From positions 62,001-126,000 of the forward strand of contig NZ_JAFCJZ010000017.1 in the NCBI RefSeq assembly GCF_018130765.1: DNA of 64,000 bases, read 5' to 3'. The notes under the pieces are model-generated. The model was not told the DNA's origin, did no database searches, and saw only the letters and a list, made by a program, of their open reading frames with translations. This DNA comes from Bradyrhizobium iriomotense. GTDB taxonomy: Bacteria; Pseudomonadota; Alphaproteobacteria; Rhizobiales; Xanthobacteraceae. How positions within the stretch are numbered: position 1 is the stretch's first letter; the number at the start of each line of letters is the position of its first letter. The position numbers were made by a program, and so were the translations under genes. Shown here one piece after another: positions 27,964 through 35,821 of this stretch.

Positions 27964-30042
27964 ATGATTCGCCTCGCTACGGATGTGGGCGGCACTTTTA
28001 CCGACCTGATCGCTTATGACGACACCAGTGGCTCAGTCGTCTTCTCGAAGAGCCTGACAACCGTCGATGACCAATCCGTCGGGGTACTCGACACCATCAC
28101 CATGGCCGAGCGATCCGGATTGAGCGTTGACCGCATCGACTTCTTCGTTCATGGCGGCACCACCGTTATCAACGCCATAACCGAGCGCAAAGGTGTCAAG
28201 ACCGCGCTGGTTACGACGGCTGGTTTCCGTGACGTGCTCGAAATCGGCAGGGGCAACCGACCCGATCTATATAATTTGCGTACCAGGACTCCGGCGCCCT
28301 TCGTACCGCGCCATCTGCGGTTCGAAGTGCGGGAGCGCATGAGCGCGTCAGGCGAGGTCCTGCACACCCTGGACCAGGAGGATGTCGCGCGCTGCGCCCG
28401 GCAATGCTGCGAGCAGCAGGTTGCTGCCGTCGCGATCATCTTCCTTCATAGCTACGCCAATCCCGCCCACGAGAAGCAATGCGCGGAACTGCTGCGCAAG
28501 GAGCTGCGTGGGATATCGGTTTGTGCCAGTCACGAAATCTCGCGGCAATGGCGGGAATACGAGCGATCCAACACGATCGCGCTCAATGCCTATGTTCAGC
28601 CCATCATCAGAAATTACTTCGACAACCTCGATACCGCACTGCAGAGGAAGGGGATAAATTGCCCCACCTATGCGATGCAATCGAACGGCGGCATCGCAAG
28701 CTTCGAACAGGTGGTAACAGCTCCGCTCACGTTGGTTGAATCCGGTCCATCGGGCGGTGTGGCCGGCGCGGCGCGTATTGGATCGGAGATCGGCGAAACC
28801 GACGTTCTGTACCTGGACGTCGGCGGTACGACCGCGAAATGCTCCCTGATCAAGGCAGGACAGCCCAAGGTCAACGCAGAATATCGCCTCGAGAAGACAC
28901 GAAGCTCTCCTGGTTACACCATTCAAGTCCCGGTCGTTGATATCGTAGAGGTCGGCGCCGGCGGGGGCTCGATAGCCTGGCTCGACCCGAGCGGCAGGCT
29001 GCGGGTCGGCCCCCAAAGTGCGGGATCGAGCCCAGGGCCAGCCTGTTACGGCAGAGGCGGCTCCGCCCCGACGGTGACGGACGCCAAACTCGCCCTTGGA
29101 ATTCTGGATCCACTCACCTTCGCCGACGGCCGCATGCCGCTCGACGTCGATCGTGCGCGGGCGGCGATCGCCCGTATCTCCCTGCCGATGAAGCTCTCGG
29201 TCGAACAGGCCGCGCTTGCGATCGTCAAGGTGGCCGAAGAGTCCATGACCAACGTACTGAAGCTGATCACGATACAGCGGGGACACGATCCGCGCGACCT
29301 CGTATTGATCGTATCCGGAGGCGCAGGACCACTGCTGGCTGCCAGCCTCGGGCGAGAACTGAACGTCAAGCGGACCGTGATCCCCACGCATCCCGGTATC
29401 TTCTCGGCCTGGGGAATGCTTGCGGCGCGGCCACGCGCCGATATCAGGCGTACAGTGTTGAAGACGGTCAGCGAGCAGGAAATGGATTCGATTGCGCAAT
29501 TGTTCGCGGAGCTCGAACAGGAGGCCATCGCATATTTCGCTGGAACCGGCACGGCCAGGTTGAAATTCCATCGCTATGCCGAGATGCGATATCACGGCCA
29601 GGAGCACAGCGTCTCCGTGGCCATTTCCGGCGGCAGTGCCGAGGAACTGTTATCCGACTTCCATGCCACCCATCGGAAGGCTTTTTCGTTTGCGTTGACG
29701 TCCGCAACCGCGGAGATTACGACGCTTCATCTGCAAACCGAGATGCTCAGCGAAGTGATCGGCCTGCCGAACATCCAGGGCGATCCGCAAAACACGCTCG
29801 ACAGTGCCCTCAAGGCCCAACGCTCCGTTTTCCTGGCAAGGGAGAATGGTTGGGTCGCCTGCAACGTCTACGACCGAAACCTGCTTCCGATCGGATCGTT
29901 GATTCCAGGTCCGGCGCTCGTCGAGGAAGCCACGACGACGACGTTCGTGCCGTCCGACCAGGCGTTCACTCGCGATGAGACGGGTCAGCTCATCATCTGG
30001 GGTCACACATCGATGACGGACTCGGGAAGAGGAGCGGCCTAA
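27964..30042 (+). CDS. hyuA: hydantoinase/oxoprolinase family protein, subunit A (second copy)
   Basis: A 692-residue HyuA-family ATP-binding subunit. It starts MIRLATDVGGTFTDLIAYDD, and has HGGTTVINAITERKG, TTAGFRDVLEIGRGNRPDLYN, an intact VESGPSGGVAGA loop, LDVGGTTAKCS and VEVGAGGGSIAW. These are all the expected phosphate and ATP-site elements, in contrast to the altered loop in the copy at 13681. ATG 27964 is used; an ATG 54 bases upstream falls inside hyuB. It ends the long operon. The Asn-Arg-Pro segment after GFRDVLEIGRG is typical of hydantoinase-like members. Confidence 0.92.
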   Translation: MIRLATDVGGTFTDLIAYDDTSGSVVFSKSLTTVDDQSVGVLDTITMAERSGLSVDRIDFFVHGGTTVINAITERKGVKTALVTTAGFRDVLEIGRGNRPDLYNLRTRTPAPFVPRHLRFEVRERMSASGEVLHTLDQEDVARCARQCCEQQVAAVAIIFLHSYANPAHEKQCAELLRKELRGISVCASHEISRQWREYERSNTIALNAYVQPIIRNYFDNLDTALQRKGINCPTYAMQSNGGIASFEQVVTAPLTLVESGPSGGVAGAARIGSEIGETDVLYLDVGGTTAKCSLIKAGQPKVNAEYRLEKTRSSPGYTIQVPVVDIVEVGAGGGSIAWLDPSGRLRVGPQSAGSSPGPACYGRGGSAPTVTDAKLALGILDPLTFADGRMPLDVDRARAAIARISLPMKLSVEQAALAIVKVAEESMTNVLKLITIQRGHDPRDLVLIVSGGAGPLLAASLGRELNVKRTVIPTHPGIFSAWGMLAARPRADIRRTVLKTVSEQEMDSIAQLFAELEQEAIAYFAGTGTARLKFHRYAEMRYHGQEHSVSVAISGGSAEELLSDFHATHRKAFSFALTSATAEITTLHLQTEMLSEVIGLPNIQGDPQNTLDSALKAQRSVFLARENGWVACNVYDRNLLPIGSLIPGPALVEEATTTTFVPSDQAFTRDETGQLIIWGHTSMTDSGRGAA

Positions 30043-30071
30043 CAGGCAAGACTAAGCCTCTTACCAAGGCG

Positions 30072-30161
30072 ATGGCGCACTACCTCCATCACGACGACCA
30101 GGCCAAGCAGGACGCACAGATCACGCACATCAAGCCGCGCAAGCAAGCGGCCAGAAAGTGA
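30072..30161 (+). pseudogene. 29-codon lysine-rich frame, possible 3' remnant of a small gene
   Basis: ATG 30072 to TGA 30161 encodes MAHYLHHDDQAKQ followed by a basic tail ending KPRKQAARK. The frame stays open upstream through KTKPLTKA back to the hyuA stop region, so it may be the surviving end of a small gene cut off when the operon was joined here. It could also be a genuine 29-residue protein; there is no convincing ribosome-binding site. It lies between the operon end and tRNA-Gly. Confidence 0.35.
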
Positions 30162-30233
30162 ACATTTGTCGGGATGGATTCCGCCGTCCTGTCGGAATGA
30201 TCATCAAGCAATCCAATAAGTGCTTGAAATCAT

Positions 30234-30307
30234 TGGAGCGGGTGAAGGGAATCGAACCCTCGTATTCAGCTTGGAAGGCTGCTGCTCTACCATTGAGCTA
30301 CACCCGC
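30234..30307 (-). tRNA. tRNA-Gly (anticodon TCC)
   Basis: Read on the minus strand, acceptor GCGGGTG pairs with CACCCGC, the anticodon loop is CTTCCAA (TCC), and the T arm carries GGTTCGATTCC. CCA is encoded at the 3' end (30236-30234). The 3' end points toward the large accessory operons, the usual orientation when an island has inserted at a tRNA. Confidence 0.95.
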
Positions 30308-30409
30308 GTTGGCGATCCCCTAACACGGCCGGGCGGCGGTCTCAACTGCCTCTGGACGGTCTTTCCCGCGTCAAGAGCGACCCTTGTTCCCGGCCTTTCG
30401 CCCCACCCC

Positions 30410-30438
30410 TTAACGGCCGGGCGATCCCGCCCTATATT
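30410..30438 (+). promoter_or_regulatory. sigma70-type promoter of a tiny transcription unit
   Basis: TTAACG at 30410-30415 and TATATT at 30433-30438 are separated by 17 bases, giving a predicted start near 30445. This is unusually close to consensus for such a GC-rich genome. Confidence 0.5.
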
Positions 30439-30473
30439 GAAATTTCCCGAAACCAACGAAAGGAGGTGATCCA

Positions 30474-30518
30474 GTGTCTTATCTCAAGCGCTGTCACCTC
30501 GCTGGGATCGCCCGCTAG
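30474..30518 (+). CDS. 14-residue micropeptide with an extended Shine-Dalgarno
   Basis: GTG 30474 to TAG 30518 encodes MSYLKRCHLAGIAR. The bases at 30458-30472 are fully complementary to the last 15 bases of alphaproteobacterial 16S rRNA, and the spacing from AGGAGG to GTG is 7 bases, so initiation could be very strong when the site is free. The peptide is basic with one cysteine and no hydrophobic stretch. No downstream gene lies on this strand before the terminator, so it is not a leader peptide for a neighbour. Function unknown. Confidence 0.5.
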   Translation: MSYLKRCHLAGIAR

Positions 30519-30577
30519 GCTTTAAATAGGGCCTGGCATCGGGGCGTTCTCAGCCCTGGACCAGCGAGCAAGAAATC

Positions 30578-30610
30578 GGGCGCGACGGGGCCTCCCCGCC
30601 GCGCCTTTTT
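30578..30610 (+). terminator. strong intrinsic terminator
   Basis: A 12-base stem with one A-C mismatch (30579-30590 with 30594-30605), a 3-base loop and five T at 30606-30610. It ends the plus-strand micropeptide transcript just before the convergent histidine kinase gene. Confidence 0.8.
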
Positions 30611-30626
30611 CGTCTGCCGGCGCGGC

Positions 30627-33038
30627 TCAGGCAGACGGCTCGCCCGCAAGCACCTCGCGAATCTTCTGCGACAGCTCCGACTTGCGGTATGGCTTCTGAA
30701 GCAGCGCCACGCCGGGATCGAGATGCCCTTCATGGACGATGGTGTCGTCGGTATAGCCGGAGGTGTAGAGCACCTTCACCCCCGGCCGGCGGAGCCGGAC
30801 GGCGTCGGCCAAGTCTCGCCCGTTCATGCCGCCGGGCATGATGATGTCCGTGAACAGGAGATCGAATTTGGCGCCCTGGTCGACCAGCGCGAGCGCGGAT
30901 GCGCCGTCGCCGGCAGCAAGCGTGCGATAGCCGAGGCTGCCGAGCTGGGCGATGACATAGCCCTGCACCAGCGGATCGTCCTCGACCACGAGGATCATCT
31001 CATGCCCGCGCGCTGCGACGGGCGCCTGAACCGACGCCGTCCTGGCCGACGCCTCGCCCTGCGATCGCGGCAGGAACAAGCGCACCACCGTGCCGCGCCC
31101 CTCCTCGCTCTCGATGGCGACGGTCCCGCCGGTCTGGCGAGCGAAGCCGTAGACCATGCTGAGCCCAAGGCCGGTGCCGCGGCCGACGCCCTTGGTGGTG
31201 AAGAACGGCTCGAACACGCGCTCGCGGATATCGGCCGGAATGCCGTGGCCGGTGTCGCCGACTGCGACCATCACGAAGGCGCCGCGCATGACATCGCCCT
31301 CGCCGCCACCTTCCGTGCCGTCGAGCTCCCGGTTCGCAGTCTCGAGCGTGAGCCTGCCCCCGCCCGGCATCGCGTCACGCGCGTTGACGGCGAGATTGAC
31401 GATCGCGGACGAAAGCTGCGACGGATCCGCCATCGCCGACCAGACGTCGTCCGCGAGCCGCGTCACGATCTCGACATGCTCGCCCAGGATCGGCTTCAGC
31501 AGCTTCGCGGTCTCCAGCACGAGGGCATTGACGTCGATCTCGCGTGGCTCCATCGGCTGGCGGCGCGCGAAGGTCAGGAGCTGCGAGGTGATCTCGGCGC
31601 CGCGCGCGGCCGCATCGTCGATGAGCTGCGCGATGGCGGCCAGCTGGGGCTTGTCCGCGAGCCCCTCCTGGATGATCTCGATCGTGCCGGTGATGACGGT
31701 GAGCACGTTGTTGAAGTCATGCGCGACGCCGCCGGTGAGCTGGCCGATCGCGTCCATCTTTTGGGATTGGCGCAGCCGCTCCTCGGTCTCGTGCTGCGCG
31801 GTGAAGTCGGTGGCGGAGCCACGATAGCCCATGAAGCGTCCGTCTGACGCGAACACCGGCTGGCCGTTGACGCTGAAATGGCGCATGCGTCCGCTCGCAT
31901 CCCGGCCGCGATACTCGAATTTCCGGAACGGCTCGTGACGGTCCAGCGTCGCCGCGTGCGCGCGCCATTTCTCCGGCTCGGCGTCGTGGTCGGAAGCGGC
32001 ATCGGTGCGGCGCTTGCCGATCAGCGCCTTGTGGTCCATGCCGAAGGCGCCAGCCCGTTCCGATATGTAGGTGAACCGATGATCCGGTCCGGTTTCCCAA
32101 AACCAGTCGGACGCGGTCTCGGCATAGTCGCGGAAGCGTTGCTCGCTCGCGCGTGCGTCTTCTTCGGCGCTCCGGCGGATCTTCAAGTCACGCTCGAGAT
32201 TGGCGTTGGCCTCGCGCAGCTCGCCATAAGCACGCCCGAGATTGGCGCACATGGCGTTGAACGCGACGATCACCTTGTCCAGCTCGTCGGGATCGTAAGG
32301 CGGCCGGCGCTCCAGGTGCAAAGGCGGCGGCGGCCGCGCCAGGCTGTATTTGCTGACGAAGTCGGCGATGGCGACCAGATGCCGCGTCACCAGCAGATGG
32401 AACATGTAGATGATGAACAGCGAGACGAGAAACGTCTTCGCCGCCTGGCTCGCCAGAATGATCAGAGCACGGTTCAGCAATTGCTGATAGACCTCGCTCA
32501 GCGTCGCTTCGACGTGAAGCACGCCGATCGTGCGCACCGCCCCCTGCACAGTGGTGGTCAGCGGATAGTCGCGCGTCACGATCGAACGGGTGTTCGGCTC
32601 GCCGACCGCGACACGGATCGGATTGGGACGATCGGCGATCTCGCGCACCTCGGCGGCGCGGATGTCGGGCAGCCGCAGGATACCGTCGAGCAGGAGCCTG
32701 AGCTGGTTCTGGTCGAGATTCCACAGGCTCTCGCCAAGGCTGCCGGTGGTGCTGCGGCCGATCTCGCCGAGCCGCGTCTCGATGACGCCGACCTCGCGGT
32801 TGTAGTCGAGATAGAGCTGAAGCGCGGTCAGCACCAGCGTGACGATCGAGGAGAACAGCAGCACGGCGGCCAGCAGGCGCGGCCCGACGCCACCGCGTAA
32901 CCAGTTGAAGATCCGCGACAGCAATGTTCCGATCATCGCCGGCGCGAGTGCAGCGCCGATCCCGCTCAAATCCTGCTTCGCGGCCGCCGGGGCAACGGCG
33001 CGGCTGCGCTTGGAATCCTCATCGCCTGAGTTGCCCAT
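30627..33038 (-). CDS. hybrid sensor histidine kinase / response regulator
   Basis: An inner-membrane kinase of 803 residues from ATG 33038; a GTG at 33104 is an alternative. Order: membrane helix at about 52-73, periplasmic sensor region, second membrane helix (ALIILASQ...FIIYMFHLL) near 170-195, HAMP-like linker, PAS domain with ASDWFWETGPDHRFTYIS, HisKA with AHDFNNVLTVITG, HATPase with VNARDAMPGGG, GHGIP and GRGTGLGLSMVYGF, and a C-terminal receiver with VVEDDPLVQG and FTDIIMPGGMNG. It autophosphorylates and passes phosphate to its own receiver. No cognate output regulator is adjacent. The signal is unknown; divergence from the binding-protein gene at 33370 may be relevant. Confidence 0.92.
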   Translation of the reverse strand: MGNSGDEDSKRSRAVAPAAAKQDLSGIGAALAPAMIGTLLSRIFNWLRGGVGPRLLAAVLLFSSIVTLVLTALQLYLDYNREVGVIETRLGEIGRSTTGSLGESLWNLDQNQLRLLLDGILRLPDIRAAEVREIADRPNPIRVAVGEPNTRSIVTRDYPLTTTVQGAVRTIGVLHVEATLSEVYQQLLNRALIILASQAAKTFLVSLFIIYMFHLLVTRHLVAIADFVSKYSLARPPPPLHLERRPPYDPDELDKVIVAFNAMCANLGRAYGELREANANLERDLKIRRSAEEDARASEQRFRDYAETASDWFWETGPDHRFTYISERAGAFGMDHKALIGKRRTDAASDHDAEPEKWRAHAATLDRHEPFRKFEYRGRDASGRMRHFSVNGQPVFASDGRFMGYRGSATDFTAQHETEERLRQSQKMDAIGQLTGGVAHDFNNVLTVITGTIEIIQEGLADKPQLAAIAQLIDDAAARGAEITSQLLTFARRQPMEPREIDVNALVLETAKLLKPILGEHVEIVTRLADDVWSAMADPSQLSSAIVNLAVNARDAMPGGGRLTLETANRELDGTEGGGEGDVMRGAFVMVAVGDTGHGIPADIRERVFEPFFTTKGVGRGTGLGLSMVYGFARQTGGTVAIESEEGRGTVVRLFLPRSQGEASARTASVQAPVAARGHEMILVVEDDPLVQGYVIAQLGSLGYRTLAAGDGASALALVDQGAKFDLLFTDIIMPGGMNGRDLADAVRLRRPGVKVLYTSGYTDDTIVHEGHLDPGVALLQKPYRKSELSQKIREVLAGEPSA

Positions 33039-33369
33039 GCTCCATGTCCCGGGAATGGCGGCACCTGCTCCGCCGGCCAGTCGCGGCCGCGAGCAATTCG
33101 ACACTTGAGATTCTCTTCACGCGAGGCGCGTGGTGATCCTGTCGGCCCATGGGCGGCTTGAGGTCGGCGGGGTCATGTGTTGCGCCCAGCAGCAGGATCC
33201 TCGCGCAAGCTACCACCTCGCGTGCTAGAATGACATCGGTGAAAGTCCGGAGGCACCTCACGTCGCAGGCGAGCGTTGGTCGTTGCGGCCGGCGCGCAGG
33301 CGCGACCCCCGGTAGATGGCGCGGGCCTCCGAATCCAGCGGTAGCAAGGTTCGACCAAGGAGAAGCGTG

Positions 33370-34083
33370 ATGTGGCGGATTGCCGTCGCCTGGCTGTCTT
33401 TGCTCGCAGCCGCTCCGTCGCAGGCGCAGGACCTGATCCGGCTGGCGCGTATCGCCGACATCCCCGATCAATATGTCGGCGGCGAGATGCTGCGGGCCGT
33501 CTACGCCAAGCTGAACATCAAGCTCGAATTCGAGGACGTTCCCGGCAAGCGGGCGCTCGCGCTGTCGAGCGCCGGCGAGGTCGACGGCGAGATCCAGCGG
33601 ATCGCGACGCTCTCCCGCGACTATCCGACGCTGGTCCAGGTCACGCCGGCGATCAACTATATCGAACCCGCGGTGTTCACGACGAAGCTCCACTTCGATG
33701 TCGCCGGTTGGGATTCAATTCGAGACTACAGCATCGGCATCGTCCGCGGCGTCGGCTCATCGGAGGCCGGTACACGCGGCATGGCCCGCGTCACGGCGAC
33801 GACCAGCTTGGAGAGCATGGTCAAGATGCTCGACGCCGATCGTTTCGACGTAATGGTCACCGACCTCTTCAGCGGGCTCGTCGCAGTGAGGAAGCTCAAC
33901 CTGCAGGCAAGGATCTACCCGCTCTCGCCACCGCTCGAGCGCATCCACATCTATCACTATCTGCACGAACGCCATCGCGCTCTGGTGCCTGAGGTCGGCA
34001 AGGTGATCGCGCAGATGGAGGCGAGCGGCGAACTGGCAACGCTGCGCGAGCGCCTCGTCAAGCAGATCCTGAGCGCACCGTAA
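33370..34083 (+). CDS. periplasmic amino-acid-type solute-binding protein (SBP_bac_3-like)
   Basis: A 237-residue exported protein with a signal peptide of about 20 residues ending SQAQ, followed by DLIRLARIADIPDQYVGGEMLRAVYAKLNI. The sequence has the two-lobe SBP_bac_3 pattern with GIVRGVGSSEAG in the hinge region. No ATPase or permease gene is near, so it may be a sensor partner rather than a transporter part. AAGGAGAAGCG precedes ATG 33370. It is divergent from the hybrid kinase gene, and together they could sense one ligand, which is inference from position only. Confidence 0.85.
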   Translation: MWRIAVAWLSLLAAAPSQAQDLIRLARIADIPDQYVGGEMLRAVYAKLNIKLEFEDVPGKRALALSSAGEVDGEIQRIATLSRDYPTLVQVTPAINYIEPAVFTTKLHFDVAGWDSIRDYSIGIVRGVGSSEAGTRGMARVTATTSLESMVKMLDADRFDVMVTDLFSGLVAVRKLNLQARIYPLSPPLERIHIYHYLHERHRALVPEVGKVIAQMEASGELATLRERLVKQILSAP

Positions 34084-34094
34084 GCGGCGCCGGC

Positions 34095-34298
34095 TCAGGT
34101 CGCGCGAAGCCGCTCGCGAAAGGCAACGGCGGCAATGAGCACGCCGACGCACCAGGCCACGACCGCCCGGTGAGGCTCTTCGCCGAGCAGCACGGTGAAT
34201 ATGCTCGTGACCAGGCATGGCGCGATCGCGTTGCCGTTCCGGCTTGCCAGCGAGAGCAGGAACGGCAGCGCGGCGATTGATATTTGCAGGACGCTCAT
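34095..34298 (-). CDS. small two-helix membrane protein
   Basis: A 67-residue frame from ATG 34298: MSVLQISIAALPFLLSLASR, then an IAPCLVTSIFTVLLG helix, then AVVAWCVGVLIAAVAF and a basic end RERLRAT. Two or three hydrophobic segments indicate an inner-membrane protein. It lies 26 bases downstream of the 59-residue frame at 34325 and may be co-transcribed. The ribosome-binding site is weak. I recognise no family. Confidence 0.5.
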   Translation of the reverse strand: MSVLQISIAALPFLLSLASRNGNAIAPCLVTSIFTVLLGEEPHRAVVAWCVGVLIAAVAFRERLRAT

Positions 34299-34324
34299 TC
34301 GCGAAGCCTGTCTCGCCAGAGACT

Positions 34325-34504
34325 TCAGAAGCCGCAGACATTGCGCGGGCGCTTGCCGCGGCGGCTCTCGACAGTGCGCTCGCCACCATTCTCGGCCGAG
34401 CTGCCGTAATAGCGGTGGTGACCGCTCTGGTCGTGCAGATCGGCCGGCCCCGATTGGGCCGCCCGCCGCGCGTCGCAGATGATCTTGATGGACTGACCCG
34501 ACAT
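34325..34504 (-). CDS. 59-residue hypothetical protein
   Basis: ATG 34504 is preceded on the minus strand by GGAGG six bases upstream, the best evidence that it is real. It encodes MSGQSIKIICDARRAAQSG, then a His/Gly/Arg-rich hydrophilic part with HDQSGHHRYYGSSAENGGE and ends in RNVCGF. Two cysteines; no membrane segment or signal. It appears to be the first gene of a two-gene unit with the membrane protein at 34095. No family recognised. Confidence 0.5.
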   Translation of the reverse strand: MSGQSIKIICDARRAAQSGPADLHDQSGHHRYYGSSAENGGERTVESRRGKRPRNVCGF

Positions 34505-34710
34505 TGCCGCCTCCGAATTCCTCAGCCTTCTTGGTGGTCATCAGTCGCATCGGCTTCAGGCGGCGTTCACGCCACGGGCTCCCAATCGGGTTTCAGGACG
34601 GTTTCGTCGCACACGCGGCGACGCAATATTTTTCTGCCAGGGGATTGTCGGCGCGGGCCACGGTGATACGTCCTTTGGGCCTGTACGCCCAAAAAACCAA
34701 CGAGGTGACG

Positions 34711-35091
34711 ATGCTCTACGCCATCCTGGCTTATCACGTGGAAGACGAAATCCTGTCCTGGACGCCCGAGCAGGACGCCGCGGTCGTGGCCAAAGTCATC
34801 GAGGTTCAGGCACCCATGAGGGCCAGCGGACTGCTTGGGCCGGCCGCGCGCCTGGACGAGACCCGAAAGGCCCGCACCTTGCGCGGCCCCGGCGCCGGCA
34901 TGGTGCTGGACGGCCCATTTGCCGAGACGAAGGAGCAGCTTCTGGGCTTCCACCTCGTCAATTGCGCCACGGATGATGAGGCGATCGCAGCGGCGCGGAA
35001 GCTGCGCGAGGTCAACCCGACCGCGGTCTACGAAATCCGCCCGGTCAAGCTTTACGTGCCGTCCGATGGGTTCGGCACGACACAAGGCTGA
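34711..35091 (+). CDS. YciI family (DGPF-domain) protein
   Basis: A 126-residue soluble protein with the YCII/DGPF signature: MLYAILAYHVEDE at the start, LRGPGAGMVLDGPFAETKEQLLGFHL in the middle (DGPF motif) and AVYEIRPVK at the end. Such proteins are often encoded beside ECF sigma factors; none is present here, so the gene is solitary. ATG 34711 follows GAGGTGACG. The biochemical role of the family is not settled. Confidence 0.9.
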   Translation: MLYAILAYHVEDEILSWTPEQDAAVVAKVIEVQAPMRASGLLGPAARLDETRKARTLRGPGAGMVLDGPFAETKEQLLGFHLVNCATDDEAIAAARKLREVNPTAVYEIRPVKLYVPSDGFGTTQG

Positions 35092-35100
35092 GGCACCGGT

Positions 35101-35691
35101 CTACGCGTCCGGCCCGGTTTGCGCGACATAGAAGCGCTGGATCAGGAGCCCGCCGAAGGCGACGAACCACACGAAAGGCGCGACATGCGGCGCGAATGCC
35201 GCCACGATCGTGCCCGGAATGAACACGAGCAGCGGAAACAGCGAGGCCATGATCTCGTGGCGCCAGCCGCCCAGGATCGTCCACCACAGCCAGGCATTGA
35301 GCCCGGCGATCGCGGTCAGATGCAGCCCATAGAGCACCGCGACGGCGCTGCTCATGGCGTAATTGGTGTAGAGGCCGTTGGTCACCGGCAGCAGCACGAT
35401 CGAGAGCAGGAAGAACAAATTGAGGATCACGCCGCCGCGGCTGCCGACCGGCTGGCGCGCCAGCCGCCGGTGATGGCTGATCCAGAACACGCCGGCGATG
35501 ATGAAGCTGAGCGCGAGGCCGGCGAGCTTGCCGGAATAGACATGGGCGAGATCGCTCCAGCCGGGAGCGCTGGTGAAGACGGCGGCCTTGGGCAGGTCGT
35601 AGGCCAGAAGCGTCATGGCGACGCCGAAAATGGTGTTGCTGAGCGACTCCAGGCGCCGCATCTCAAACTGGTCGGGCTTGAGCTCGGTCAT
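35101..35691 (-). CDS. TMEM175-family (DUF1211) integral membrane protein
   Basis: A 196-residue protein with about six membrane helices. The first helix, RRLESLSNTIFGVAMTLLAYDL, corresponds to the RLExFSDxxFAIAxTLL filter motif of bacterial TMEM175 potassium channels, but the FSD triplet is LSN here, so channel selectivity may differ. Further marks are GVFWISHHRRL between helices 2 and 3. It ends convergently with the YciI gene. Function as an ion channel is family knowledge, unproven for this variant. Confidence 0.85.
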   Translation of the reverse strand: MTELKPDQFEMRRLESLSNTIFGVAMTLLAYDLPKAAVFTSAPGWSDLAHVYSGKLAGLALSFIIAGVFWISHHRRLARQPVGSRGGVILNLFFLLSIVLLPVTNGLYTNYAMSSAVAVLYGLHLTAIAGLNAWLWWTILGGWRHEIMASLFPLLVFIPGTIVAAFAPHVAPFVWFVAFGGLLIQRFYVAQTGPDA

Positions 35692-35821
35692 GCCGGGCGT
35701 GCTCTTCTCGGGCTGGAACCTTGGGCCGTCGCTTCCCCCTAAATCCTAATTCGGGTTCCGTCCAGCCGCATTGCGATTCGCGCCGGGATCGCCGACTCTC
35801 GGCCTTTCACTGGGGCGATTC

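Larger units (their letters stand above)
30445..30610 (+). ncRNA. predicted short transcript of about 165 nt
   Basis: This segment is framed by the promoter at 30410-30438 and the terminator at 30578-30610. It contains a 15-base perfect complement of the 16S rRNA 3' tail and a 14-codon frame. GAGGTGA at 30463-30469 can pair with TCACCTC at 30494-30500 inside the frame, so the ribosome-binding site can be masked. The RNA could be an mRNA for a micropeptide, a dual-function RNA or a regulatory RNA. The 5' end is inferred. Confidence 0.45.

Noticed and set aside
24900..27995. Another long minus-strand frame opposite the hydroxylase large subunit and second hyuB
   Set aside because: Same compositional artefact; no motif, no ribosome site, and the plus-strand genes are intact. 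A similar frame at 17029-19404 was rejected for the same reason.
30162..30233. Duplicated tRNA 3' end or att site near tRNA-Gly
   Set aside because: I found no second copy of the tRNA-Gly 3' sequence within the window and no integrase gene, so an attachment site cannot be called.
30457..30474. Fragment of a 16S rRNA gene 3' end (minus strand)
   Set aside because: The match to the 16S tail ends after about 16 bases and the flanks do not continue as 16S. It is better explained as an extended Shine-Dalgarno sequence.
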